Positions 34,381 to 43,091 of a stretch of DNA of 64,000 nt are shown piece after piece. The stretch spans positions 1 through 64,000 of the forward strand of contig CABRNK010000001.1 in the NCBI GenBank assembly GCA_902472305.1. Direction: 5' to 3'. Within the stretch, counting starts at the first letter, position 1, and every line of letters starts with the position of its first letter. The notes beneath the pieces were generated by a model. The model was given only the letters and a program-made list of their open reading frames with translations, was not told the DNA's origin and ran no database searches. A program made the translations under genes and the position numbers. Origin of the DNA: Hominenteromicrobium sp900549945 (GTDB lineage Bacteria; Bacillota; Clostridia; Oscillospirales; Acutalibacteraceae).

Positions 34381-36705
34381 ATGAATATGGAAGAAAACAG
34401 TTTGCGGCGGGTGCAGGACAGGCTGCGCGAGGCGCTTTCCGTGCCGTATGTGCAAAAGGCGGTGATGCTGGCGGTCGCGGCGCTCGCGGGGTTTCTCTCG
34501 GCGCGGGGACTTGTGTTCGGCAAGTACGCGCCGTTTGCCGCGGCGGCCGCAGCGGCGGCGCCGTTCCCGGCGATGTGGGCGGTCATTTTCGGCGGCGCGG
34601 TCGGCTACCTGATCCCCGCGCCGGTGGACGTGCCCGCGCGGTACATTGCGGCGCTGCTCGCGGTCGGCGCGATCCGCTGGTCGCTTTCCGAACTGAAATC
34701 GGTGCGCGAGCACCCGGTTTTTGCGCCGGCGGCGGCGTTTCTGCCGCTGCTCGCGACGGGTGTGACGATGGTGCTGATCAACGGCTCGCTCTCGAATGTC
34801 GCGGCGATGTACGTCGCCGAATCGTTCCTCGCAGGCGGCACGGCATACTTCTTGCAGCGCGCCGTGCGGCTCGTGGAAACGCGGCGGGAAAGCGCCGTGT
34901 TTGACAGCGGCGACGTGGCGGCGGTCGTCGTCTCGCTCGGCGTTCTGCTGCTCTCGTTCTCGGGGCTGACGGTGGCCGGCGTTTCGGTCGGCCGCGTGCT
35001 GATCGTGCTGACGATCCTTGTCTGCGCGCGGCACGGCGGGCTTTCGGGCGGCGCGGTGGCAGGCATCGCGGCGGGCGCCGTGCAGGGGCTCTCGACCGCC
35101 GGGCTCTCCTACCTCTCGGGCGCGTACGGCCTCGGCGGCCTGATGGCGGGCGTGTTCTCTCCGCTCGGGAAGATCGCCGTCGCCGTGGCGTTCGTGATCT
35201 CGAACGGCATCGCCTCCTTGCAGGTCAGCGGCTCGATGCAGGTGTTTTACGGCGCCGTCGAGGTGGCAGCCGCGTCGATCCTCTACATGGTCCTGCCGCA
35301 GAGCCGGCGGCTTTCAAACCTTTTCGCCGTGCGCCGGGACAAGCTGCCGGGCGATTCGCTGCGGAAAAACGTGATTCTGCGGCTGCGCTATGCGGCGGAC
35401 GCGATGCGCGGCGCATCGGAATCCGTCGATAAGATCTCGAAAAAATTGCAGGATACGGCGGCGGACGACTTGCCGGGCGTGTACGGGCGCGCGGCGGAGA
35501 AGGTCTGCTCGGGGTGCAGCCAGTGCGCCGTGTGCTGGCGCAAAAACAAGGACGAGACGCAGAAGAGCTTTTCGCGGCTGAGCTACCCGCTGCGCGAGCA
35601 CGGGCGCGTGGACCGCAGCGATTTCGACGTGCCGTTTCTGACGCGCTGCGGGCGGGCCGGGGAGATCCGCGACGCGGTGAACGGCGAATACAAGGAGCTG
35701 CTCGCAAAGGAGAGCGCCAAAATGCGCGCCGAGCAGGTGCGCGCCGTGGTGGAGGAGCATTTCCGCTCGACCTCGCAGATGCTTGGGGATATGGCGGAAG
35801 AATTCGAGCAGTACCAGCGCTTCGACGAGGAGAGCGCCGAGCAGGTGCGCGAGGTGCTGCGCCGCCGCGAGCTGACGCCGATTGAGGTTTGCTGCCGCAT
35901 CGACAAATTCGGCCGCATGACCGTGGAGGCGCACGTGATGCGCCCGCGCGGCGTGCACATCAATAAGGGGCAGCTCACGCGCGAGATTTCCTCGGCCTGC
36001 GGGCGCACCTTCGCCCAGCCGAGCGTGGCGGCGGCCGGCGAGCGCATCAAGCTGCAGATGTGCCAGAAGCCGGTGTATGCGATAGAGCGCGGCTTTGCGC
36101 AGCACGCGGCGGGCGGCGCTTCGCTCTGCGGCGACTGCGCGGCCTCGTTCACAGACGGCAGCGGCCGGTATTTCGCGCTGATCAGCGACGGCATGGGCAC
36201 CGGCGGGCGCGCCGCCGTGGACGGCACGATGACGGCCTCGATGGCGCACTCGCTCCTAAAAGCGGGCATCGGCTTTGAGAGCACGCTGCGCATGATCAAT
36301 TCCGCGATGCTCGCAAAGGGCGGGGAGGAATCGCTCGCGACGCTCGACGTCGCCTGCATCGATCTCTTTACCGGTGAAACGCAGCTCAGAAAGGCGGGCG
36401 CGGCGGGCACCGTGCTGCGCCGCCGCCATAAGGCGGAGTATCTGGAGGCGAAAAGCGTGCCGGTCGGTATTCTGCCGGAGATCCGCTTTGCACGCAGCGA
36501 GAAGCATTTGGAATCGGGCGATCTGCTTGTCATGGTTTCGGACGGTGTGACCGCCGCGGGCACCGAGTGGCTCTGCGACCTCGTGACGAATTTTGCGGAG
36601 GACGACGCGCAGCTTCTGGCGGAGCAGATCGTCGACCGGGCGGTGCGCGACCGCGCCGACGGGCACGAGGACGACGTGAGCGCGATGGTACTGCGCGTGG
36701 AGTGA
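34381..36705 (+). CDS. spoIIE: Stage II sporulation protein E
   Basis: SpoIIE is the membrane PP2C-type phosphatase that dephosphorylates SpoIIAA to activate SigF in the forespore, and it also acts at the polar septum. The 774-residue protein has about ten N-terminal membrane helices (to about 310), a central regulatory region with a CSGCSQCAVCW cluster, and a C-terminal phosphatase with ISDGMGTGGRAA, VMVSDGV and HEDDVSAMVLRV. AAAGGAAGAGG precedes the ATG. A TATAAT at 34293 may be its -10, but no Spo0A box was clear. It implies that the host sporulates. Confidence 0.95.
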   Translation: MNMEENSLRRVQDRLREALSVPYVQKAVMLAVAALAGFLSARGLVFGKYAPFAAAAAAAAPFPAMWAVIFGGAVGYLIPAPVDVPARYIAALLAVGAIRWSLSELKSVREHPVFAPAAAFLPLLATGVTMVLINGSLSNVAAMYVAESFLAGGTAYFLQRAVRLVETRRESAVFDSGDVAAVVVSLGVLLLSFSGLTVAGVSVGRVLIVLTILVCARHGGLSGGAVAGIAAGAVQGLSTAGLSYLSGAYGLGGLMAGVFSPLGKIAVAVAFVISNGIASLQVSGSMQVFYGAVEVAAASILYMVLPQSRRLSNLFAVRRDKLPGDSLRKNVILRLRYAADAMRGASESVDKISKKLQDTAADDLPGVYGRAAEKVCSGCSQCAVCWRKNKDETQKSFSRLSYPLREHGRVDRSDFDVPFLTRCGRAGEIRDAVNGEYKELLAKESAKMRAEQVRAVVEEHFRSTSQMLGDMAEEFEQYQRFDEESAEQVREVLRRRELTPIEVCCRIDKFGRMTVEAHVMRPRGVHINKGQLTREISSACGRTFAQPSVAAAGERIKLQMCQKPVYAIERGFAQHAAGGASLCGDCAASFTDGSGRYFALISDGMGTGGRAAVDGTMTASMAHSLLKAGIGFESTLRMINSAMLAKGGEESLATLDVACIDLFTGETQLRKAGAAGTVLRRRHKAEYLEAKSVPVGILPEIRFARSEKHLESGDLLVMVSDGVTAAGTEWLCDLVTNFAEDDAQLLAEQIVDRAVRDRADGHEDDVSAMVLRVE

Positions 36706-36756
36706 TTTTTGGCCCGTGCCGAAAAAAGAGAGCCGCTTTTCTGTGTAGGATTACCA

Positions 36757-36785
36757 TTGCATCCGCTGGAATTTTGCGGTATAAT
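36757..36785 (+). promoter_or_regulatory. malQ promoter
   Basis: TTGCAT (36757-36762), 17 bp and TATAAT (36780-36785). Confidence 0.8.
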
Positions 36786-36851
36786 TGTACAAGATTGCAG
36801 GGGCGATGCGCCTGAAAACTGAGAATTTCATGCAAAAGAGAGTGGTTATAC

Positions 36852-38360
36852 ATGGACAAACGCGCAAGCGGCGTGCTGATGCACGTCTCCTCGCTGCCGG
36901 GCGCCTACGGCATCGGCAGCTTCGGCCGGGAGGCACGGCAGTTTATCGATTTTTTGAGCGACGCGGGGTGCACCTACTGGCAGGTGCTGCCCTTTACGCC
37001 GACGGACGCCTACAACTCACCTTACGCGAGCATTTCCGCCTTTGCGGGCAACCGTAATTTCATCGACCTCGAGCAGCTTCGGGACGAGGGGCTTCTGACC
37101 GACGACGAGCTGCGCGACCAGATGTATGCGAACCCGTATTCCGCAGCGTTCGATTTTCTGGAGATTCGCCGCATTCCGGTGCTGTACCGCGCGTTTACGC
37201 GCACCGACGAGGCGTACCGCGGCAAGGTGCGCGCCTTTGCGGAGGAGAACGCGCGCTGGCTGCCCGACTACGCGCTGTACATCATTTTGAAGGAAGCGAA
37301 CATCGGCGCCGAGTGGTACGACTGGGCCGACGAAGACCTGAAGTTCCACCGGCCGCAGGCGGTCGCCGCCGCGATGGAGGAGCACGCGGAGACGATCCTG
37401 TTCATGGAGTTTATCCAGTACGTGTTCTTCGAACAGTGGAAAAAGGTGAAGCAGTACGCGAATGCGCGCGGCGTCGAGATCATCGGCGACCTGCCGATGT
37501 ACGTTGCGCTGAACAGCGCGGACGTTTGGGCGAACCGCCACCTTTTCGACCTGACAGAGGACGGCGAGCCGAAGAACGTGGCGGGCGTGCCGCCGGATTA
37601 TTTCAGCGAGTTCGGCCAGAAGTGGGGCAACCCGCTCTATAACTGGAAGGCCATGCGGGCGGACAGCTACCGCTGGTGGATGGACCGCCTCGGCGCGTGC
37701 TTCAAGCTGTTCGACGCCGTGCGCATCGACCATTTCCGCGCGTTTTCCGCCTACTGGGCGGTGCCCGCCGAGGCGGAGACCGCGAAGGAGGGCCAGTGGA
37801 TCGACGGCCCCAAAACCGATTTCTTCGACACGGTGAACCGCACGTTCAAGAACCCGAAAATCATTGCCGAGGACCTCGGCATCATCGACGAGGGCGTGAT
37901 TGACCTGCTCGAAAAAACAGGCCTGCCCTGCATGCGCGTGATGCAGTTCGGCTTTATGGAGCAGCAGGACAACATGCACCTGCCGCACAACTACCCGAAA
38001 AACTGCGTGGCGTACACCGGCACGCACGACAACAACACGGTGCTCGGCTGGCTGTGGGAGGCGCTCCCGCACGAGCGCGCGCACGCGCTCGAATACTGCG
38101 GCTTCCCGGGCGGCGACTGGGCTGTGGGCGGCAGCGACAGCGCCTCGTGCCGAGCGATGATCCGCACGCTCTGGCAGAGCCCGGCGAACACGGCGATCGT
38201 GCCGGTGCAGGACCTGTGCGGCTTCGGCAAAGACACGAAGATGAACGTGCCCGGCGTGCCGAACGGCAACTGGGCGTTCCGGCTCTCCGAGGACCAGATG
38301 AACGGCATCGACCGCGATTGGCTGAAAAAGCTCAATCAGATCTACTACAGGGCGAAATAA
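36852..38360 (+). CDS. malQ: 4-alpha-glucanotransferase
   Basis: MalQ (GH77 amylomaltase) disproportionates maltodextrins, moving glucan chains between acceptors in the cytoplasm. The 502-residue protein has HVSSLPGAYGIGSFG at its start. Its catalytic segments are DAVRIDHFRAF with the nucleophile Asp, AEDLG with the acid/base Glu, and TGTHDNNT. It stands alone with its own promoter. The ribosome-binding site (AAAGAGAGTGG) is weak. No glycogen phosphorylase or maltose transporter is adjacent. Confidence 0.96.
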   Translation: MDKRASGVLMHVSSLPGAYGIGSFGREARQFIDFLSDAGCTYWQVLPFTPTDAYNSPYASISAFAGNRNFIDLEQLRDEGLLTDDELRDQMYANPYSAAFDFLEIRRIPVLYRAFTRTDEAYRGKVRAFAEENARWLPDYALYIILKEANIGAEWYDWADEDLKFHRPQAVAAAMEEHAETILFMEFIQYVFFEQWKKVKQYANARGVEIIGDLPMYVALNSADVWANRHLFDLTEDGEPKNVAGVPPDYFSEFGQKWGNPLYNWKAMRADSYRWWMDRLGACFKLFDAVRIDHFRAFSAYWAVPAEAETAKEGQWIDGPKTDFFDTVNRTFKNPKIIAEDLGIIDEGVIDLLEKTGLPCMRVMQFGFMEQQDNMHLPHNYPKNCVAYTGTHDNNTVLGWLWEALPHERAHALEYCGFPGGDWAVGGSDSASCRAMIRTLWQSPANTAIVPVQDLCGFGKDTKMNVPGVPNGNWAFRLSEDQMNGIDRDWLKKLNQIYYRAK

Positions 38361-38370
38361 AGGACGGCAG

Positions 38371-38402
38371 AAAAGGCCGGCGGAGCTTTCTCCGCCGGCT
38401 TC
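38371..38402 (-). terminator. Terminator between malQ and AraC gene
   Basis: A perfect 10-bp GC-rich stem (38376-38385 with 38390-38399). The T-run TTTTCTGC lies on the minus strand, so it mainly ends the AraC-family gene. Confidence 0.8.
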
Positions 38403-38449
38403 GCCGTTGTAAAGGGGCGTTTTCACCGCGCCGTCCGCTGGGGCGCGGC

Positions 38450-39295
38450 CTACGGGTTTTGCTTTCGGTAGCGGCTGGGGCTCATGCCGTAGGCCTTTTT
38501 GAAGGCGTTCGAAAAGTGCTCGGGTGAGGAGAAGCCGAGCAGTTCGGCGATTTCGGCGATGCGCTTCGAGCTGCCGCGCAGCAGCTCGACCGCGGCGGAG
38601 AGGCGCGCCTCCTGCTTTTTCTGCTGAAACGAGCTGCCGTAGCAGCTTTTGAGCAGCCGCTGGGTCTGCCGCGGGCTGAATTGCAGCCTTTTGGCGAGCG
38701 TTTGCAGCGTCAGCGTGCGGTATTCGTACAGAAAGCACTCCTCGATGATGAAGGTGGCCGGGTCGCTGCGGCCGGAATACGGCGCGGGCGCGTCGGCAAG
38801 CGGGCCGCTCTCGTAGCGGCGCGCAAGCTTCACGATGAGCTGGCTCAGCAGAAGCTGCACCTGCACGGCGTAACCCGTGCGCTTCTGCGCGAATTCGCGG
38901 AAGATCTGCTGAAAGATCGCCCGCACCTCGCCGTCGTCCCGCCCGAACCAGAACGGCGTGCCGCAGAAGGCATTTAAAACCGGCGGCAGCACTTTCCCGC
39001 CGTGCGCGAGGCGCAGGTAGACGCAGTATTCCTGCATGGGCGCGTCCGCGTCCGGCACCTGCGCGTGGGTGACGTGCGGGCCGGTCACGAAAAGCGCGTC
39101 CGGCTCGACCGCGTAGCTGCGCCCGCCGGCCTGCAGGCTCCCACGCCCTGCGGGGACGAAATGGATCTCGTAGCAGCCGGAGCCGTGGCTATGTGCGGGG
39201 ATCGTATCCAGCGCGGGCGCAAAGATGATGTTGGCCGCCCAGACGGATGCGCCCTCGAGCGTGAACGGCGCTTCAAGGCTGTACTGCATGGACAT
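38450..39295 (-). CDS. AraC family transcriptional regulator
   Basis: A 281-residue regulator with an N-terminal cupin-like sensing domain (HSHGSGCYEIHFVPAGRG, about residues 35-55) and a C-terminal double helix-turn-helix domain. The C-terminal domain contains LAKRLQFSPRQTQRLLKSCYG and IAEIAELLGFSSPEHFSNAFKKAYGMSPSRYR. It is divergent from the fucosidase operon, with 175 bp between the starts, and is its most likely regulator, probably sensing a sugar. GAGGGA precedes the ATG pair at 39295 and 39289. Confidence 0.9.
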   Translation of the reverse strand: MSMQYSLEAPFTLEGASVWAANIIFAPALDTIPAHSHGSGCYEIHFVPAGRGSLQAGGRSYAVEPDALFVTGPHVTHAQVPDADAPMQEYCVYLRLAHGGKVLPPVLNAFCGTPFWFGRDDGEVRAIFQQIFREFAQKRTGYAVQVQLLLSQLIVKLARRYESGPLADAPAPYSGRSDPATFIIEECFLYEYRTLTLQTLAKRLQFSPRQTQRLLKSCYGSSFQQKKQEARLSAAVELLRGSSKRIAEIAELLGFSSPEHFSNAFKKAYGMSPSRYRKQNP

Positions 39296-39324
39296 CGGCG
39301 CTTCCCTCCGTTTCTTACGGCTTT

Positions 39325-39353
39325 ATTCTACCACACGCATGGCGCTACGTCCA
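39325..39353 (-). promoter_or_regulatory. AraC gene promoter
   Basis: On the minus strand, TGGACG (39353-39348), 17 bp and TAGAAT (39330-39325). Confidence 0.6.
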
Positions 39354-39378
39354 TAAAAAACTGCAAAAACACGACAAG

Positions 39379-39434
39379 ACCTGCATGAAATTGGCAGGTT
39401 CTTTTCTTGCACGCGGCGCGCCGCGTGCTATAAT
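39379..39434 (+). promoter_or_regulatory. Fucosidase promoter with 20-bp palindrome
   Basis: TTGCAC (39407-39412), 16 bp and TATAAT (39429-39434). A perfect 20-bp palindrome built from GCACGCGGCG and its complement (39409-39428) fills the spacer. An ACCTGC-N9-GCAGGT inverted repeat (39379-39399) lies just upstream of the -35 box. Both are candidate operators. Confidence 0.8.
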
Positions 39435-39470
39435 GTGGGTAGAAATCATCCGCAAGAGGAGGAAAATACA

Positions 39471-40946
39471 GTGTATGACTGCAAGGAGGCGCTGCGCCGC
39501 ATCGACGCGGTGATCGCGCAGGGGCCGTATACGGACACATGGGAATCGCTGTCGAATTGGCAGCCGCCGGAATGGTACCGGAATGCGAAGTTCGGCATTT
39601 TTATCCACTGGGGCGTTTACAGCGTGCCGGCGTTTGAAAACGAATGGTATCCGCGCAATATGTATATCGAGGGCTCGAAGGTGTTCGAGCACCACGCAAA
39701 GACGTACGGCGCGCACAAGGATTTCGGCTACAAGGATTTTATCCCGCTGTTCAAGGCGGAGAAATTCGATCCCGCCGCGTGGGCGGCGCTCTTCAAGCGC
39801 GCGGGCGCGCGGTACGTGGTGCCGGTCGCGGAGCACCACGACGGGTTCCAGATGTACAAATCCGCGCTCTCGCACTGGAACGCCGCCGAGATGGGGCCGC
39901 AACGCGACATTGTCGGCGCGCTGAAGGATGCCGTGGAGGCCGAGGGGATGACGCTCGGCGTTTCCTCCCACCGCATCGAGCACTGGTTCTTCATGGGAGG
40001 CGGCAAGAATTTCGAGAGCGACATCCCGCAGAACCCGGACCGCGACGATCTGTACTGGCCCTCGATGGCGTCCCCCGAGAATACCGACGACCTTTTCGGC
40101 GCGCCCGGTCCGGATGCGGAATTCCTCGACGACTGGCTGGTGCGCACCTGCGAGCTGATCGACAGCTACCGCCCGCGCATCCTCTACTTTGACTGGTGGA
40201 TCCAGCACGCGAACGCGAAGCCGTACCTCAAAAGGCTCGCCGCCTACTACTACAACCGCGCCGCGGAGTGGGGCGTGGAGGTCGCGATCGACTACAAGCA
40301 CGACGCGTTCCTGTTCGGCACCGCGGTGCCGGACATCGAGCGCGGGCAGATGGCGGACATCAAGCCGTATTTCTGGCAGACGGATACGGCGATCGCTTTG
40401 AACTCGTGGTGCTACACCGAAAACAACGATTTCCGCCCGGCCGAGGACATCCTGTGCGACCTCGTGGACATCGTAAGCAAGAACGGCTGCCTGCTGCTCA
40501 ACGTCGGCCCGAAGGCGGACGGCACGATCTCCGACGAGGACACGGCGGTGCTGACGGCGATCGGCGACTGGATGGCGGTCAACGGCGAGGCGATCTACGG
40601 CACGCATGTGTGGAAGACGTTCGGCGAGGGTCCGACGAAGGTGCAGGACGGCCATTTTTCCGACGCGGTCAAGAAGAACTTCACGAGCGAGGATTTCCGC
40701 TTCACGGCGAAGGGCGACAAGCTGTACGCCGCAGCGATGAAGGCGAGCGAAAGCGGCGAATACTGCATCCGCTCGCTGCGCATGCAGGCGCACACGGCCG
40801 GCACGGTGTTCCACGGCCTCGTCGGGCGCGTAGAGGTGCTGGGGACGGATGCGGCGCCGGAATGGACGCGCGACGCGGAGGGCCTGCACATCCGCACGCC
40901 GTATTGTACGAAGGGCCCGGTCGTTTTCCGCATCACGCTGAACTGA
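39471..40946 (+). CDS. Alpha-L-fucosidase, GH29
   Basis: A 491-residue GH29 retaining fucosidase that removes fucose from host glycans or milk oligosaccharides. The TIM barrel shows FGIFIHWGVYSVPAF, AEHHDGF and the nucleophile Asp241 in LYFDWWIQ. NGCLLLNVGPKADG closes the catalytic domain, and a beta-sandwich follows. No signal peptide is present, so it acts inside the cell on imported oligosaccharides. The start is GTG at 39471, 8 bp after AAGAGGAGG. The nearby ATG at 39475 is out of frame. It shares an operon with a YczE-type membrane protein. Confidence 0.93.
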   Translation: MYDCKEALRRIDAVIAQGPYTDTWESLSNWQPPEWYRNAKFGIFIHWGVYSVPAFENEWYPRNMYIEGSKVFEHHAKTYGAHKDFGYKDFIPLFKAEKFDPAAWAALFKRAGARYVVPVAEHHDGFQMYKSALSHWNAAEMGPQRDIVGALKDAVEAEGMTLGVSSHRIEHWFFMGGGKNFESDIPQNPDRDDLYWPSMASPENTDDLFGAPGPDAEFLDDWLVRTCELIDSYRPRILYFDWWIQHANAKPYLKRLAAYYYNRAAEWGVEVAIDYKHDAFLFGTAVPDIERGQMADIKPYFWQTDTAIALNSWCYTENNDFRPAEDILCDLVDIVSKNGCLLLNVGPKADGTISDEDTAVLTAIGDWMAVNGEAIYGTHVWKTFGEGPTKVQDGHFSDAVKKNFTSEDFRFTAKGDKLYAAAMKASESGEYCIRSLRMQAHTAGTVFHGLVGRVEVLGTDAAPEWTRDAEGLHIRTPYCTKGPVVFRITLN

Positions 40947-40959
40947 GGGGAGCCGGAGC

Positions 40960-41595
40960 ATGCAAAAAACGCTTTTCAGGCAGGTTCTCGGCATGGCGGC
41001 CGGCGTGGCGCTGATGGGCTTTTCGATCTCGTGGCTCGTGCCGTGCGGCTTCGGCACCGACGGCTTCACGGCGCTGAACCTTGCGGTTTCGGCGAAACTC
41101 GGGCTTTCGTTCGGCACGTGGCAGGCGGCGCTGAATATCGCGCTGTTTCTCCTCGTGCTGGCTTTCGGGCGCAGGCACATCGGTCTCGGCACGTTTGCCA
41201 ACATGCTGCTGGTCGGCTATATCTGCGACTTTTTCAGCTGGATCTGGGACATGGTGCTGCCGGCGGGCTTTTTCGCGCCGCTTCTGACGCGCGTCCTCGT
41301 GGCCGTTCCGGCGCTGGGGCTGTTCGTCCTCGCGGCGGCGGTCTACATGGACATGGACCTCGGCGTGGCGCCGTATGACGCGCTGCCGTTCATTCTGCAC
41401 AAGGCACTTCGGGGCCGAGTGCCGTTCAGCGTGCTGCGCGTGGCGTACGACCTCGCGGTGATCGCGCTCGGCTATGTGCTTGGCGCGCCGTTTGCGGCCG
41501 TCACGCTCGCGATGGCCTTTCTGCTCGGCCCGGCGGTGGAGGCCGTGCGCCGCGGGCTGGACCGCCTGCTTGTCCGGTCGGCCGGCGCGGCATAA
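40960..41595 (+). CDS. YczE/YitT-like integral membrane protein
   Basis: A 211-residue membrane protein with five or six hydrophobic helices and short loops. The PCGFGTDGFTALNLAVSAKLGLSFGTWQ and DLGVAPYDALPFILHK segments match the YczE family, whose transport role is unproven. It starts 13 bp after the fucosidase stop, so it is cotranscribed with it. A role in fucose or fucoside movement would be a guess from position only. Confidence 0.82.
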   Translation: MQKTLFRQVLGMAAGVALMGFSISWLVPCGFGTDGFTALNLAVSAKLGLSFGTWQAALNIALFLLVLAFGRRHIGLGTFANMLLVGYICDFFSWIWDMVLPAGFFAPLLTRVLVAVPALGLFVLAAAVYMDMDLGVAPYDALPFILHKALRGRVPFSVLRVAYDLAVIALGYVLGAPFAAVTLAMAFLLGPAVEAVRRGLDRLLVRSAGAA

Positions 41596-41600
41596 AAATA

Positions 41601-41647
41601 AAAGGCGCGCCCTGCACCGAAAAACGGATGCGGGGCGTGCCTTTTTT
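41601..41647 (+). terminator. Bidirectional terminator
   Basis: AAAGGCGCGCCCTGCACCG and CGGATGCGGGGCGTGCCTTTTTT form a long stem ending the fucosidase operon. The A-rich left flank serves the minus-strand operon. Confidence 0.9.
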
Positions 41648-41680
41648 GCGTGCAGGACTGCCGGGAAAGAGGGGAGCCGG

Positions 41681-42286
41681 TTATTCCGAGATGTATTCGC
41701 GGATGCGGAACGCGGCGCCGGCTGCCGCGCAGAGCTTCCGGCAGGCTTCGATATCTGCGGACGGCATCGTGCTGACAACGGTCATCACGACATGCGGTAC
41801 GCTCTGTACGGCCTCGGCGGTGAAGCGGAGCATCGCGTCGAACGCGGCGGGGCCGTATTTCGAGTGGCAGACCGCGTCGTATTTTTCGGCGGTCGGCGCG
41901 TTCAGGCTGACGGAGACCGTGTCGATCAGCCCGCGCATTTCGGCGGCGGTGCTGCGGCCCGTGATGCAGTCCGCAAGCCCGTTCGTGTTGATGCGCAGCG
42001 CATAGGGGCCCATAGCCTTGATCTTTCCGGCAAGCCAGAGCATATCGTCCCAGCGGCAGGCGGGCTCGCCGTAGCCGCAGAAAACGATTTCACCGTACTT
42101 TGCGAGGCTGCGGGTTTCGATATCGGCGAGCATTTCCTCCTTCGACGGCTCCGCGCCCTCGTACCAGAGGTTGTCGGCGTACAGGCTGCCGCTGCTGTTC
42201 TGCCGCAGGCAGAAGTCGCAGGCATTCGGGCACTGGTTCGTCATGTTGATGTACAGGTTTCCGCCGTATTCATAGGTGATGGTCAT
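41681..42286 (-). CDS. TatD-associated radical SAM protein
   Basis: A 201-residue compact radical SAM protein. The 4Fe-4S cysteines are in CPNACDFCLRQ (CxxxCxxC, residues 19-26), followed by GEIVFCGYGEPACRW, a GEPT-like block that binds S-adenosylmethionine. It matches the family of short radical SAM proteins encoded next to tatD, whose substrate is unknown. It sits 23 bp downstream of tatD in the metG-tatD operon, supporting that assignment. Confidence 0.9.
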   Translation of the reverse strand: MTITYEYGGNLYINMTNQCPNACDFCLRQNSSGSLYADNLWYEGAEPSKEEMLADIETRSLAKYGEIVFCGYGEPACRWDDMLWLAGKIKAMGPYALRINTNGLADCITGRSTAAEMRGLIDTVSVSLNAPTAEKYDAVCHSKYGPAAFDAMLRFTAEAVQSVPHVVMTVVSTMPSADIEACRKLCAAAGAAFRIREYISE

Positions 42287-42309
42287 CGGATCGCTTCCTT
42301 TTAAAGGAT

Positions 42310-43083
42310 TTAGTCGTTTGCGGGGAGGCGGAACAGGCGGCGGGCGTTTTCACAGCCCGCGCGGAGCACCTCCTGCGCCGTGATGCCGCGCGCTTCGGCG
42401 ATTTTCGCCGCGTCGTAGGGGATCATCGCGCTGTCGCAGCGCTTGCCGCGGAACGGCACCGGCGCCATATACGGCGCGTCCGTCTCGGTGAGCAGGCGGT
42501 CGAGCGGGATCTCCGCCGCGACCTCAACGCTGTGGCGCGCGTTTTTGAACGTCACGACGCCGCCGAGGCCGATGTATAAGCCGAGCGAGACGGTCTCCCG
42601 CGCGAGCTCTACGCTGCCGGAAAAGCAGTGCACGACGCCCTGCGGCCGGTATTTCCGGAGGATGTCCATCATGTCGCCGTGCGCCTCGCGGTCGTGGATC
42701 GAGACAGGCAGGCCGTGCTTTGCGGCGAGCTCGAGCTGCTGCACGAAAACCTCCTTCTGCCGCGCGCGCGGGCAGGCGTCCTCCCAGTGGTAGTCGAGCC
42801 CGATCTCACCGACCGCGACGATCTTCGGGTGAGAAAGCAGGCTTTCGACCTTTTGCAGCCAGCTTTCCGGCAGATCGGCGGCGCACTCCGGGTGGATGCC
42901 GACCGCGCCGTAAACGTAGTCGTATTTTTCACACAGCGCGACGGTCTGCTCGAGGCTCTCGAAATCCGCCGACATCTGGATGACGCCGCAGACGCCCTTC
43001 TGCGGCAGAACGGAGCCGAGCAGCTCGTCGCGATCGGCGTCGAACTGCTCGGAATCGTAGTGGGCGTGCGAATCGAAAATCAC
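42310..43083 (-). CDS. tatD: TatD family metal-dependent DNase
   Basis: A 257-residue amidohydrolase-fold nuclease (TatD/YcfH). Metal-binding residues appear in DSHAHYD at the start, GEIGLDYHW, IHDREAHGD and the C-terminal TETDAPYM. Family members show 3'-exonuclease and D-amino-acyl-tRNA-related activities. It lies 8 bp after metG, the usual metG-tatD pairing of Firmicutes. Confidence 0.94.
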   Translation of the reverse strand: MIFDSHAHYDSEQFDADRDELLGSVLPQKGVCGVIQMSADFESLEQTVALCEKYDYVYGAVGIHPECAADLPESWLQKVESLLSHPKIVAVGEIGLDYHWEDACPRARQKEVFVQQLELAAKHGLPVSIHDREAHGDMMDILRKYRPQGVVHCFSGSVELARETVSLGLYIGLGGVVTFKNARHSVEVAAEIPLDRLLTETDAPYMAPVPFRGKRCDSAMIPYDAAKIAEARGITAQEVLRAGCENARRLFRLPAND

Positions 43084-43091
43084 GGTGCGCC

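Noticed and set aside
39345..41204. A 619-codon minus-strand open frame
   Set aside because: Shadow of the fucosidase and YczE genes; no family features.
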